The notes beneath the pieces are model-generated. The model was not told the DNA's origin, did no database searches, and was given only the letters and a program-made list of their open reading frames with translations. Positions 8,091 through 16,144 of a stretch of 29,788 nt of DNA are shown in pieces. This DNA is from Candidatus Gastranaerophilales bacterium (GTDB taxonomy: Bacteria > Cyanobacteriota > Vampirovibrionia > Gastranaerophilales > Gastranaerophilaceae), in the NCBI GenBank assembly GCA_900752845.1, contig CAADWU010000121.1, positions 1-29,788 on the forward strand, written 5' to 3'. Numbering within the stretch: the first letter of the stretch is position 1; each line of letters begins with the position of its first letter. Position numbers and translations under genes: made by a program.

Positions 8091-8226
8091 GGTTACACTG
8101 GTCTGATAGGCTTTGCCCTAGTCTGAAGAGCGGGGACACAAAAAAGTGACAGCCCTTGAATTCAACAAAACTCGCAGATGAGACAGCGTATCCCGTAGTA
8201 CAATAAGTAAAAAAAGGAGAAAACCG
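8091..8226 (+). promoter_or_regulatory. Long structured 5' leader of rpsB
   Basis: The leader holds several short complementary arms: TAGG/CCTA around CTTTGC near 8108-8121, GGG/CCC enclosing CAC-AAAAAA-GTG near 8132-8156, and CTC/GAG near 8170-8181. It ends in the RBS AAGGAG 6 bases before the rpsB ATG. Ribosomal protein S2 represses its own operon in E. coli through its leader, so an S2-binding element is plausible here but not shown. Confidence 0.35.
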
Positions 8227-8991
8227 ATGCCAGCAGCATCTATGATTGAACTTTTAGAAGCAGGTGTACACTTCGGACACCAAACTCAAAGATGGAACCC
8301 AAAAATGAAACCGTATATTTACGGTGCAAGAAACGGTATTTATGTATTAGATTTGCGTAAAACAACTGATTTACTTGATGCAGCTTATGCTACAGTAAGA
8401 GAATACGCAGCTAAAAATAAAAATATCTTATTTGTAGGTACAAAAAAACAAGCAGCTGAAGTTGTTGCAGAAGAAGCAACAAGAGCAGGTGCTTACTACA
8501 TCAACAGAAGATGGTTAGGCGGTATGCTTACTAACTTCGAAACTATCAGAGGACGTGTTAACAAACTTAGAGAAATGGAAGATTTCATTAACTCAGGTCA
8601 CGTTGACAAATTACCTAAAAAAGAAATCGCTAAATTGAACAGAGAATTAAGTAAATTAAGCAAAACTTTAGGCGGTATCAAAGACATGAGAGGATTACCT
8701 GATTTAATCTTTATCGTAGACCAAAAGAAAGAAGATATTGCTATTAAAGAAGCTAACAAATTAAACATCCCTGTAATCTGCTTAGCTGATACAAACGCAG
8801 ATCCGGACGGAATTGACTTTATTATCCCCGGTAATGATGATGCTATCCGTTCTATCAAATTAATTTCATCTAAATTGGCTGATGCTGTTTTAGAAGGAAA
8901 ACAACTTAGAGAAACAAATGCTAACGCTAAAAAAATCGAAGAAATTAAACCTGAAGATGCAGGCGTTAGTGCAGAAGAAGTTAAAGCATAA
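8227..8991 (+). CDS. rpsB: 30S ribosomal protein S2
   Basis: 254 residues, a normal bacterial S2, which sits on the 30S head-body junction with S1. Clear signatures are EAGVHFGHQTQRWNPKMKPY near the N terminus, the RWLGGMLTNF motif, LPDLIFIVDQKKEDIAIKEA and CLADTNADPDGIDFIIPGND. The C-terminal tail is acidic (KIEEIKPEDAG) and slightly longer than in E. coli. It is the first gene of the rpsB-tsf operon. Codon use resembles that of a highly expressed gene, like tuf and tsf. Confidence 0.99.
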   Translation: MPAASMIELLEAGVHFGHQTQRWNPKMKPYIYGARNGIYVLDLRKTTDLLDAAYATVREYAAKNKNILFVGTKKQAAEVVAEEATRAGAYYINRRWLGGMLTNFETIRGRVNKLREMEDFINSGHVDKLPKKEIAKLNRELSKLSKTLGGIKDMRGLPDLIFIVDQKKEDIAIKEANKLNIPVICLADTNADPDGIDFIIPGNDDAIRSIKLISSKLADAVLEGKQLRETNANAKKIEEIKPEDAGVSAEEVKA

Positions 8992-9003
8992 TTAATTAAG
9001 TTT

Positions 9004-9047
9004 GAGTGAAGGAGGCTGAGAATATTCTCACTCCTCCCTCTTCACTC
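9004..9047. repeat. Large imperfect hairpin between rpsB and tsf
   Basis: GAGTGAAG (9004-9011) is complementary to CTTCACTC (9040-9047). GGAGG (9011-9015) can pair with CCTCC (9033-9037). The core TGAGAATATTCTCA (9017-9030) is a perfect 14-base palindrome. No T tract follows, so this is not a standard terminator. The RBS of tsf (AAGGAG) begins 15 bases later and stays outside the stem. Confidence 0.75.
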
Positions 9048-9073
9048 TTCACTATCAAAAAGGAGAGAATTAA

Positions 9074-9937
9074 ATGAACATTACAGCTCAAATGGTTAAA
9101 GAACTTCGTGATAAAACAGGTGCAGGTATGATGGATGCCAAAAAAGCTCTTGTTGAAACTGACGGAGATATGGAAAAAGCTATGGAAGTCCTTCGCCAAA
9201 AAGGTATGGCTTCAGCTGATAAAAAAATGGGCAGAATTGCTGCAGAAGGTCTTATCGCTGCATCTGTTCAAGATGATTGCGGTGCAATGGTAGAAGTTAA
9301 CTGTGAAACAGACTTCGTTGCTAAAAACGAAGAATTCAAAGAATTAACATCAAACTTAGCTGAATTTGTAGCAAAATCAAATCCAGCAGACGTTGATGCT
9401 TTATTATCTTCAACTTGCCCTGAATGTGGTAAAGTTATTTCTGAACTTATTAAAGAAAAAATCGCTTCTATCGGCGAAAAAATTACTTTCAGAAGATTTG
9501 TACGCTATGAAGGCACAACAGCTTCTTACATCCACAACGGCAAAATCGGTGTATTAATTCAAACTGATAAAAAAGACGAAGAATTAATGAACGATATTTG
9601 TTTACACATCGCTTCTTCAGCTCCTGAATTTATTACAAGAGATGAAATTCCTCAATCTGTAATCGACCATGAAACTGAAGTTGAAATGGGTAAAGAAGAT
9701 TTATTGAAAAAACCTGAACAAATCAGAGCTAAAATTGTTGAAGGCAGAGTAAATAAACTTATGGCAGGAAAAGTTCTTTTAGAACAACCATTCATCAAAA
9801 ACCCTGATATTACAGTAGGTCAATTGATTGAAGGTAAACTTTCAGTTAAAGCTTTCACAAGATTTATGCTTGGTGAAGGTCTTGAAAAACGTCAAGAAAA
9901 CTTTGCTGACGAAGTAATGAACCAAATCAAAGGTTAA
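9074..9937 (+). CDS. tsf: Translation elongation factor Ts
   Basis: 287 residues. EF-Ts is the guanine-nucleotide exchange factor for EF-Tu, whose gene is also in this window. The N-terminal UBA-like domain has VKELRDKTGAGMMDAKKALV, followed by the signature VEVNCETDFVAKNEEF. The dimerisation region and a C-terminal stretch (FIKNPDITVGQLI) follow. A small feature is CPEC around residue 116, a Cys-x2-Cys pair in the variable coiled region that may or may not bind metal. It is 82 bp downstream of rpsB, with RBS AAGGAGAG. A strong terminator follows. Confidence 0.99.
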   Translation: MNITAQMVKELRDKTGAGMMDAKKALVETDGDMEKAMEVLRQKGMASADKKMGRIAAEGLIAASVQDDCGAMVEVNCETDFVAKNEEFKELTSNLAEFVAKSNPADVDALLSSTCPECGKVISELIKEKIASIGEKITFRRFVRYEGTTASYIHNGKIGVLIQTDKKDEELMNDICLHIASSAPEFITRDEIPQSVIDHETEVEMGKEDLLKKPEQIRAKIVEGRVNKLMAGKVLLEQPFIKNPDITVGQLIEGKLSVKAFTRFMLGEGLEKRQENFADEVMNQIKG

Positions 9938-9956
9938 TTTTTATACACTTGAATAT

Positions 9957-9992
9957 AAAAATACCGATTAAATTAATTTAATCGGTATTTTT
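9957..9992 (+). terminator. Rho-independent terminator of rpsB-tsf
   Basis: A perfect 16-bp stem (9957-9972 with 9977-9992) has loop TTAA and a run of T residues. It begins 19 bases after the tsf stop. Confidence 0.92.
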
Positions 9993-10045
9993 TGTCTGAA
10001 AGAGAGCAAAAAAAATATTTTTCATGGTTTTAATTCTCAAGAGGG

Positions 10046-10073
10046 TTGAAATTCCTCAAAAATCTGTTATCAT
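10046..10073 (+). promoter_or_regulatory. Candidate promoter of the 47-residue protein gene
   Basis: TTGAAA (10046-10051) and TATCAT (10068-10073) are separated by 16 bases. The start site would be near 10080, giving a leader of about 24 nt with the RBS AAAGGA. Confidence 0.6.
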
Positions 10074-10103
10074 ATATAGTACAAACTTTGAAAGGATAGT
10101 CGC

Positions 10104-10247
10104 ATGAACGATTTGAAAGTTAAGGAAATTTCAAATTTCATTGAAAATAATACAAGAAAAACACGCTTGGTAATCTCTGAAAACGGCAGAGATACTGAAA
10201 TAATCCTTGAAGGCAACGGTAAATTAAAGGTTGCTGTAGAAGTATAA
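10104..10247 (+). CDS. Small protein of 47 residues, function unknown
   Basis: ATG at 10104 with RBS AAAGGA eight bases upstream and a credible promoter opens a 47-codon frame that ends TAA at 10245-10247. The protein starts MNDLKVKEISNFIENNTRKT and ends with two short hydrophobic strands, TEIILEG and KLKVAVEV. It looks like a small helix-plus-beta-hairpin, soluble and without a membrane segment. It is not recognised. Its stop codon touches, without a single spacer base, the stop of the convergent carbonic anhydrase gene. The combination of promoter, RBS and a balanced protein-like composition supports it as real; conservation was not tested. Confidence 0.65.
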   Translation: MNDLKVKEISNFIENNTRKTRLVISENGRDTEIILEGNGKLKVAVEV

Positions 10248-10904
10248 TTATTTAAAAAATTCAACCTTTCCCGAATCTAAATGGTAATATGCAGGAACAA
10301 TTTTAACATTGTTTTCTATCATATACTTATTTAATTCTGTGTCTTGAGAAAGCAGTTCTTGAATATCAAGTATAACGTGTGCTTTTACCACTGCATCAGA
10401 AGATACATTACCTTCTTTTTCACATTTTTTAACAGCCGGCTCAATCGAGCGTTTAAGACTTTCAATATATTTAGTTTCATGAGTACCTGACAATGTAGCC
10501 GCAACTGCGCCGCAATCCTGATGTCCCATAATTACAATCAGCTTTACACCCAAATGCATCACAGCATATTCAATACTGCCGATAGTATGTTTATCAAGAA
10601 CATTACCAGCATTTCTTATTTCAAATATATCCCCTAACCCCTGATCGAAAATTATTTCAGGCGGAACTCTTGAATCAGAACAAGATAATATAACAACAAA
10701 AGGATGTTGTCCTTTCATCATTTCAGAACGCCTGTTTTTAGTTTCGTCAGGATGTTGCATCTCAAGTTCAACAAAACGGGTATTACCATCTATTAATTTT
10801 TTCAACGCTTCTTCAGATGATAAATTTTCAAAAGTAGAAGCTGAAACTTTCATGCCGCTTAATATTATAGTAGCAGCAATTAATAAATTTACTATTTTTT
10901 TCAA
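10248..10904 (-). CDS. Beta-class carbonic anhydrase, exported
   Basis: 218 residues; it interconverts CO2 and bicarbonate. An N-terminal signal peptide (MKKIVNLLIAATIILSGMKVSA) predicts a periplasmic enzyme. Zinc ligands are in place: C75 with D77 and R79 in SCSDSRVPPE, and H128 and C131 in MGHQDCGAV. The FEIRNAGN and GSIEYAVMHLGVK motifs are also family hallmarks. It lies 4 bp after the stop of the upstream exported protein gene, so the two are probably cotranscribed from the promoter at 11552-11580. Exported beta enzymes are less usual than cytoplasmic ones and could help CO2/bicarbonate handling or pH control. Confidence 0.95.
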   Translation of the reverse strand: MKKIVNLLIAATIILSGMKVSASTFENLSSEEALKKLIDGNTRFVELEMQHPDETKNRRSEMMKGQHPFVVILSCSDSRVPPEIIFDQGLGDIFEIRNAGNVLDKHTIGSIEYAVMHLGVKLIVIMGHQDCGAVAATLSGTHETKYIESLKRSIEPAVKKCEKEGNVSSDAVVKAHVILDIQELLSQDTELNKYMIENNVKIVPAYYHLDSGKVEFFK

Positions 10905-10908
10905 AATT

Positions 10909-11529
10909 TTACCTTTTCAAAGAATTAATATTACTATTTTTTTTGTCAGCTTCAATAATCAATTTTTTAGGGATATTAAAGTTGCTGCCATTGTCGAATG
11001 AATTCAGTTTAATACCCGGAAAATCTTTCATAGTTTGAGGTATAGTATCGTCATATATAACATATTTTGTTTTGTTAACAACCGGAGAAACCCCTCCTTC
11101 CGGAGTTTGAACAGGCTGACTGTTTACAGCTTCTTTTTCGGCATATTCATCTGCTATTACAAAATCAAATAACATTTTGCTGTTTTTAGGTACAACACCG
11201 TTTTGTGCATTTCCATCCAATACTTTTTCAATTTTTGCAGGGTAGTTACCACTGATATCATATACTTCATTATGGAAGTTCTGGTATTTAACAGGAATAA
11301 ATACGAAAGAGGAATTGGCGACTTTATTAATTTGACCGAGTACATAAAAACCTTCAAACAACATTACATCTTTGTTAAGTTTTACATTTGATAAAACTTT
11401 TATCAACAAAGTTTCTGACGGATTATTTACAGAAAAATCCTGCAATATTTCAACAGGTGCAGTTTTCGCCAGTACCGGCGATACAGTAAACGCAAATATA
11501 ACAGATAAAATTGAAAGTAACTTCTTCAT
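10909..11529 (-). CDS. Exported protein, paralogue of its upstream neighbour, function unknown
   Basis: 206 residues when started at ATG 11527-11529, which has a clear RBS (AAGGAGA) and gives a normal signal peptide, MKKLLSILSVIFAFTVSPVLA. An upstream in-frame start at 11580 falls inside the promoter and is rejected. The mature part begins TAPVEILQDFSVNNPSETL and contains FVFIPVKYQNF and GNYPAKIEKV. These align well with SIPVEALNDFSTENPPKTM, TFVPIYYANN and GYFPAKYTTK of the neighbouring protein. The two are therefore diverged duplicates, probably beta-rich periplasmic or surface proteins. It precedes the carbonic anhydrase by 4 bp. No known family is recognised. Confidence 0.85.
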   Translation of the reverse strand: MKKLLSILSVIFAFTVSPVLAKTAPVEILQDFSVNNPSETLLIKVLSNVKLNKDVMLFEGFYVLGQINKVANSSFVFIPVKYQNFHNEVYDISGNYPAKIEKVLDGNAQNGVVPKNSKMLFDFVIADEYAEKEAVNSQPVQTPEGGVSPVVNKTKYVIYDDTIPQTMKDFPGIKLNSFDNGSNFNIPKKLIIEADKKNSNINSLKR

Positions 11530-11551
11530 ATTATTCTCCTTCGTATGATAG

Positions 11552-11580
11552 ATTTTAACATAATTTTCGCTAATCGTCAA
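11552..11580 (-). promoter_or_regulatory. Promoter of the exported protein/carbonic anhydrase operon
   Basis: On the minus strand TTGACG (11575-11580), exactly 17 bases and TAAAAT (11552-11557). It lies between the two paralogous genes, so the second gene and the carbonic anhydrase have their own promoter. Confidence 0.75.
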
Positions 11581-11591
11581 TTATATATGGG

Positions 11592-12206
11592 TTATATATC
11601 AGTTTCAGCCGGTGTGGTATACTCGTAATTAGGTTCATCAGTTTCGTCTTTTTGCTTAAAGTTAAGAAGGAAGTGTTGACCTTTTATGATAACTATTTCG
11701 CTGCCTTTTTCGACATAAGAAAGCGGAGAGCTTTCATAAGCAGCTTTTGCACCTGACTTAATACGGTTTTCATCTTCATTTTTTACGGCACCTTCGACTG
11801 CAGAATAACCGATTGAAAGACCTTTCACAAAGTAGCTTCCGACACCTAAAGCAGCTGACTTTGCAAGCCCTCCTTTATCAAGCTTTGTTGTATACTTTGC
11901 AGGGAAATAACCGTTAATATTAACAACATTTTTTGCATTATTAGCATAATAAATAGGTACAAATGTAAATGTAGCATCTCTTTTCAATCTTTTAGGATCA
12001 GATATATCGGTTATTTGACCATGAACTATATCACCTTGAGAAAGTGTTGTTGTTTCATCAAGAACAATATCACTTAAGATTTTTACATCCATTGTTTTTG
12101 GAGGATTTTCCGTTGAAAAATCGTTTAACGCTTCAACAGGAATAGATTTAGCTAAAACGGGCGAGCTAAACATTAACAACGCAAGAAACACAAAAAACTT
12201 TTTCAT
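11592..12206 (-). CDS. Exported protein, first of a paralogous pair, function unknown
   Basis: 204 residues with a signal peptide MKKFFVFLALLMFSSPVLA. The N-terminal half matches the downstream paralogue. The C-terminal half differs: it has a Gly/Ala-rich segment (SAALGVGSYFVKGLSIGYSAVEG) that could be a short membrane-associated or glycine-zipper-like helix, then GSEIVIIKGQHFLLNFKQ and an acidic tail. An RBS (AGGAG) precedes the ATG. The promoter at 12230-12258 drives it. Location in the envelope is inferred from the signal peptide. No known function is recognised. Confidence 0.85.
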   Translation of the reverse strand: MKKFFVFLALLMFSSPVLAKSIPVEALNDFSTENPPKTMDVKILSDIVLDETTTLSQGDIVHGQITDISDPKRLKRDATFTFVPIYYANNAKNVVNINGYFPAKYTTKLDKGGLAKSAALGVGSYFVKGLSIGYSAVEGAVKNEDENRIKSGAKAAYESSPLSYVEKGSEIVIIKGQHFLLNFKQKDETDEPNYEYTTPAETDI

Positions 12207-12229
12207 AATTATTCTCCTGACTTTATAAG

Positions 12230-12258
12230 ATTATACCATAATGCAAACCTTGTATCAA
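12230..12258 (-). promoter_or_regulatory. Strong promoter of the exported-protein gene
   Basis: On the minus strand TTGATA (12253-12258), 17 bases and TATAAT (12230-12235). It overlaps the last bases of uvrA, and no terminator is visible after uvrA, so read-through is possible. Confidence 0.75.
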
Positions 12259-15080
12259 TAGAATAGAGGCTTTAAATATTGTCCCGTATAAGATTTTTTA
12301 TTTTTTGCAATTTCTTTTGGAGTTCCTTGTGCAACAATAGTACCTCCGCCGGTTCCGCCTTCCGGTCCCAAATCTATAATATGGTCGGCAACTTTTATAA
12401 AATCAAGATTATGCTCAATTACAAGGATTGTGTTTCCCTGATCGGCAAGCTGCTGTAATATTTTGATAAGCTTATCCAAATCATACCAGTGAAGTCCGAC
12501 AGAAGGTTCATCAAGAAGGTACAATGTCTTACCTGTTGCCCTTTTATTGAGCTCGGATGCAAGTTTTATACGCTGAGCTTCACCTCCTGAAAGCGTTGTC
12601 GCACTTTGCCCCAGTTTAATATAATCCAAACCGACATCATTAAGTGTTTGAAGTTTATTTTTAATAGACGGTATACTGTCAAAAAATTCAAGAGCTTCTT
12701 TAACACTCATATCAAGAACATCTGAAATTGTTTTGCCTTTATATTTAACTTCAAGAGTTTCACGATTATATCGTCTGCCTTTACATACGTCGCATTTTAC
12801 ATATACATCTGATAAAAAGTTCATCTCAATTTTTAGCAAACCGTCACCTTTGCAGGCTTCGCATCTTCCGCCTTTAACATTAAAACTAAATCTTCCCGGT
12901 TTATATCCCCTTAATTTTGCTTCATTTGTTTTAGAATATAATTCTCTTATATGGGTAAACAAATCAGTGTATGTTGCAGGATTTGAACGTGGTGTTCTTC
13001 CGATAGGAGATTGGTCAATATCAATAATTTTATCAATATTTTCAAACCCTGTAATTTCATCCACTCCTTGTGGTTTAGGCTTGTTTCCTCTCAATTTATG
13101 GATTGCATATTCATAAATCAAATCCTGCATTAAACTTGACTTTCCTGAACCGGAAACTCCTGTAAGACATACAATTTTACCAAGCGGAATATCAACATCT
13201 ATATTTTTAAGGTTGTTTAAATGGGCATTTTTAACATGAAGAAAGTTACCGTTACCCTCTCTGATTTTTTCGGGAATAGGAATATATTTTTCTCCGCTTA
13301 AATACTTGCCTGTAATTGAAGTTTTAGCTTTTATAATATCATCAACAGTTCCAGATGCTATAATTTTCCCGCCGTTAATACCAGCCTTTGGACCGATATC
13401 AACAATGTAGTCGGCATTTCTTATAGTATCTTCATCATGCTCAACAACAATCAATGTATTACCAAGATTACGAAGTTTTATCAGCGTTTTAATCAACCTG
13501 TCATTATCCCGCTGGTGAAGTCCTATTGAAGGTTCGTCAAGAACATATAAAACCCCTGACAATCCGCTTCCGATTTGAGTTGCAAGCCTTATGCGCTGTG
13601 CTTCACCGCCTGATAAGGTTCCTGCCATACGGGCAAGGTTTAAATAATTCAACCCTACATCTTTCATAAACTTTAAACGTGCTCTGATTTCATCAAGAAT
13701 TTGTTTGGCAATATGCATCTGAAATTCACCGAGCTCCAGATACAAATCATCGACAAAATTCAATGCCTCATCAATTGACATCAAAGTAAATTCGTAAATA
13801 TTTTTTCCTTTAATTCTGACAGCAAGAGGGAAAGGCTTTAATCTTGCCCCGCCGCACGCAGGGCACGGAGTTGTAACCATATATTTTTCAAGTTCTTCTC
13901 GCCAGTATTCACCGCTAGATTCATTGTATCTTTTTTCCAAAAACGGGATTACACCTTCAAATTTGTGGTACTTTGTTTCATATCTGTGAGTACCAAAACG
14001 CATTACCTTAAAAGGAAGAATATCATTTCCGCCGTATAAAATTATTTTTTGTTCTTTTTCTGACAATTCCTCAAAAGGTTTATCCATATCAATTCCGTAA
14101 TGTGAACTTACAGACTTCAAAACATCGTCGTAATATGAGGTTGATGTTTTTGACCAAGGATAAATTGCACCGTCTTTCAAAGATTTTTTTCTGTCAGGAA
14201 CAACTAAATCAGCATCAATTACAAAATCAGCACCTAACCCTGAACATCTTTCGCAAGCACCGTATGGCGCATTGAATGAAAAAATTCTCGGAGCAAGTTC
14301 TTCAAAACTCAAATTACATTTAGGACAGGCAAGTTTTTCACTGAAAATCACTTCCCGTTCTCCGACAATATCAACTACAGCAATACCGTCAGCTTTCTTT
14401 AATGCAATCTGTGTGCTGTCTGCAATACGTGAGCGTGCGGTTTCTTTTACAACAATTCTGTCAACAACAACCGATATATCATGTTTTTTTGTTTTAGCAA
14501 GTTCAATTTCATCCTCATCAAGGTTATAAACTTCTCCGTCAATTTTTGCACGTACAAAGCCTTCCTGACGAAGTTCTTCAAGTACAGACTGGAATTCGCC
14601 TTTTTTACCTCTAACAATCGGAGCTAAAATTTGAATTTTTGTACCTTCACCAAGTTTCATAATATTATTAACAATTTCATCGATAGTCTGAGGTTTGATT
14701 TCCTCTCCGCATTCAGGACAATATGGTGTGCCGACACGTGCATACAAAAGCCTCAAATAATCATAAATTTCAGTTACTGTTCCAACAGTAGAACGAGGGT
14801 TATTACTCGTTGATTTCTGGTCAATGGAAATAGCCGGAGAAAGTCCGTCAATGTATTCAACATTAGGTTTATCCATCTGTCCCAAAAACTGTCTTGCATA
14901 AGTGGAAAGGCTTTCAATATAACGTCTTTGACCTTCAGCAAAAATAGTATCAAACGCAAGAGAAGATTTTCCTGAGCCTGAAACACCTGTGAAAACTATT
15001 AATTCATTCTTGGGTAAATCAAGAGATACATCTTTTAAATTATGTTCTTTTGCTCCCTTTATTATAATTTTGTCTAGCAT
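12255..15080 (-). CDS. uvrA: Excinuclease ABC subunit A
   Basis: 941 residues, full length. UvrA is the damage-sensing ATPase of nucleotide-excision repair and loads UvrB. Both ABC modules are complete: Walker A GVSGSGKSSLAFD near 32-44 and again GVSGSGKSSLMQD, two LSGGEAQRI signature motifs, and LDEPSIGLH/LDEPSVGLH Walker B regions. Zinc-finger pairs are visible: CPECGEE, CPKCNLSF with CERCSGLG, CPACGGARL, and CEACKGDG with CDVCKGRRYN. The start ATG at 15078-15080 has no recognisable RBS. It lies 35 bp after the YjbR-family gene, so expression may depend on coupling or on a leaderless message. Confidence 0.99.
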   Translation of the reverse strand: MLDKIIIKGAKEHNLKDVSLDLPKNELIVFTGVSGSGKSSLAFDTIFAEGQRRYIESLSTYARQFLGQMDKPNVEYIDGLSPAISIDQKSTSNNPRSTVGTVTEIYDYLRLLYARVGTPYCPECGEEIKPQTIDEIVNNIMKLGEGTKIQILAPIVRGKKGEFQSVLEELRQEGFVRAKIDGEVYNLDEDEIELAKTKKHDISVVVDRIVVKETARSRIADSTQIALKKADGIAVVDIVGEREVIFSEKLACPKCNLSFEELAPRIFSFNAPYGACERCSGLGADFVIDADLVVPDRKKSLKDGAIYPWSKTSTSYYDDVLKSVSSHYGIDMDKPFEELSEKEQKIILYGGNDILPFKVMRFGTHRYETKYHKFEGVIPFLEKRYNESSGEYWREELEKYMVTTPCPACGGARLKPFPLAVRIKGKNIYEFTLMSIDEALNFVDDLYLELGEFQMHIAKQILDEIRARLKFMKDVGLNYLNLARMAGTLSGGEAQRIRLATQIGSGLSGVLYVLDEPSIGLHQRDNDRLIKTLIKLRNLGNTLIVVEHDEDTIRNADYIVDIGPKAGINGGKIIASGTVDDIIKAKTSITGKYLSGEKYIPIPEKIREGNGNFLHVKNAHLNNLKNIDVDIPLGKIVCLTGVSGSGKSSLMQDLIYEYAIHKLRGNKPKPQGVDEITGFENIDKIIDIDQSPIGRTPRSNPATYTDLFTHIRELYSKTNEAKLRGYKPGRFSFNVKGGRCEACKGDGLLKIEMNFLSDVYVKCDVCKGRRYNRETLEVKYKGKTISDVLDMSVKEALEFFDSIPSIKNKLQTLNDVGLDYIKLGQSATTLSGGEAQRIKLASELNKRATGKTLYLLDEPSVGLHWYDLDKLIKILQQLADQGNTILVIEHNLDFIKVADHIIDLGPEGGTGGGTIVAQGTPKEIAKNKKSYTGQYLKPLFY

Positions 15081-15115
15081 ACCATAATTATTACATGTAA
15101 AAACGTAAATTCAAA

Positions 15116-15463
15116 TTATTTTATCTTTCTTTTGGGAGCTGTTAAATGAAAACTTGCTTCAATCAGTCCGTCAAGCAAATCTAAAGGGCATTTGTCAGCA
15201 TCAACTTTTATCCAGTGTGCTTTATTCATATGCCACGCAGGTGTAATAAATTCATATTCATCTCTAAGAATTGCAGATTCAACAGGATTGCATTTTAAAT
15301 TTATGCATAATTTGTCTTCAAGATAAAATACCAGTCCGAACCATTTTCCGTTACTTTTGTGCCTTAGTATTGCATATTCATCATAAGTCTTATCCTTAAA
15401 CGGATAAGTTTCTACAGCATCTTCAAATATCAGACAGCGTTTTATTAATTCATTTTTATCCAT
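15116..15463 (-). CDS. MmcQ/YjbR family protein
   Basis: 115 residues, the normal length for this family of small proteins with a CyaY-like alpha/beta fold, sometimes annotated as DNA-binding. Recognisable segments are the start with AVETYPFKDKTYDEYAILRH, KWFGLVFYLEDKLCINLKC, the conserved ITPAWHMNKAHWIKVD, and DLLDGLIEASFHLTAPK at the end. The biochemical role of the family is not settled. Its position upstream of uvrA suggests cotranscription. No clear RBS precedes the ATG. Confidence 0.88.
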   Translation of the reverse strand: MDKNELIKRCLIFEDAVETYPFKDKTYDEYAILRHKSNGKWFGLVFYLEDKLCINLKCNPVESAILRDEYEFITPAWHMNKAHWIKVDADKCPLDLLDGLIEASFHLTAPKRKIK

Positions 15464-15504
15464 AATATATATCAGTTGCGGCTCTGTAACCTTTTGCTAA
15501 AAAG

Positions 15505-15533
15505 AATGTATCATAAAATACCTGTAACGACAA
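15505..15533 (-). promoter_or_regulatory. Candidate promoter of yjbR-like gene and uvrA
   Basis: On the minus strand TTGTCG (15528-15533), 17 bases and TACATT (15505-15510), preceded by TGA, which gives an extended -10 (TGnTACATT). No LexA-like operator was seen beside it. Confidence 0.45.
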
Positions 15534-15597
15534 CTTATGCTTATAGCTTTAATATTTCTTCTTTATAGTAATATTATTAAGTGGAAAGGATTATTTT

Positions 15598-16116
15598 ATG
15601 AAAGATGTAATAATTCGGCAAGAAACAGAAAAAGACAGATTAGATGTTTATAACTTGATAAAAAAAACTTTCAAAAATGCTGAGCATTCTGATGGCGATG
15701 AACATAATCTTGTTGAAAGATTAAGAAAAAGTGAAGCATTCATTCCTGAACTTTCTTTAGTTGCGGTATCAGATAAGGAAATTGTTGGTCACATATTGTT
15801 TACTAAGCTTAAGGTAGCTGAAACGACACAACTTGCATTGGCACCTTTGGCAGTTGCATCGGAGTTCCAAAACCAGGGTATTGGCAGTTTATTAATTAAA
15901 ACAGGGCATCAAATAGCAATGGCAATGGGTTTTGAGTATTCAATTTTATTGGGCAATCCGAAATATTATTCACGTTTCGGATATAAACCTTCAATTGAGT
16001 TTAATATTATATGTCCTTTTGATGTACCGAAGGAATATTTTATGGCTATAAATCTTCAAAGTAAAACATTATTTGTTAATGCAGAAGTTGAGTATCCGAA
16101 AGAATTTTTGATTTAG
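15598..16116 (+). CDS. GNAT-family N-acetyltransferase (YhbS-like)
   Basis: 172 residues. The protein opens with a beta strand (DVIIRQETEKDRLDVYNLIKK). The acetyl-CoA-binding motif A is clear: LAPLAVASEFQNQGIGSLLI, with the Q-x-x-G-x-G pyrophosphate loop. LLGNPKYYSRFGYKPS is the conserved stretch typical of the YhbS branch. The acceptor substrate cannot be predicted. The RBS GGAAAGGA precedes the ATG by 9 bases. It stands alone, divergent from the uvrA operon. Confidence 0.9.
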   Translation: MKDVIIRQETEKDRLDVYNLIKKTFKNAEHSDGDEHNLVERLRKSEAFIPELSLVAVSDKEIVGHILFTKLKVAETTQLALAPLAVASEFQNQGIGSLLIKTGHQIAMAMGFEYSILLGNPKYYSRFGYKPSIEFNIICPFDVPKEYFMAINLQSKTLFVNAEVEYPKEFLI

Positions 16117-16144
16117 ATTGTATAGTAAGCTAAACATGAAAAAA

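Noticed and set aside
10909..11580. Longer start at 11580 for the exported paralogue
   Set aside because: This start would lie inside the consensus -35/-10 promoter and would bury the signal peptide; ATG 11529 has a perfect RBS.
12733..13116. 127-codon plus-strand frame opposite uvrA
   Set aside because: It is the reverse complement of conserved UvrA codons and has no independent start signals.
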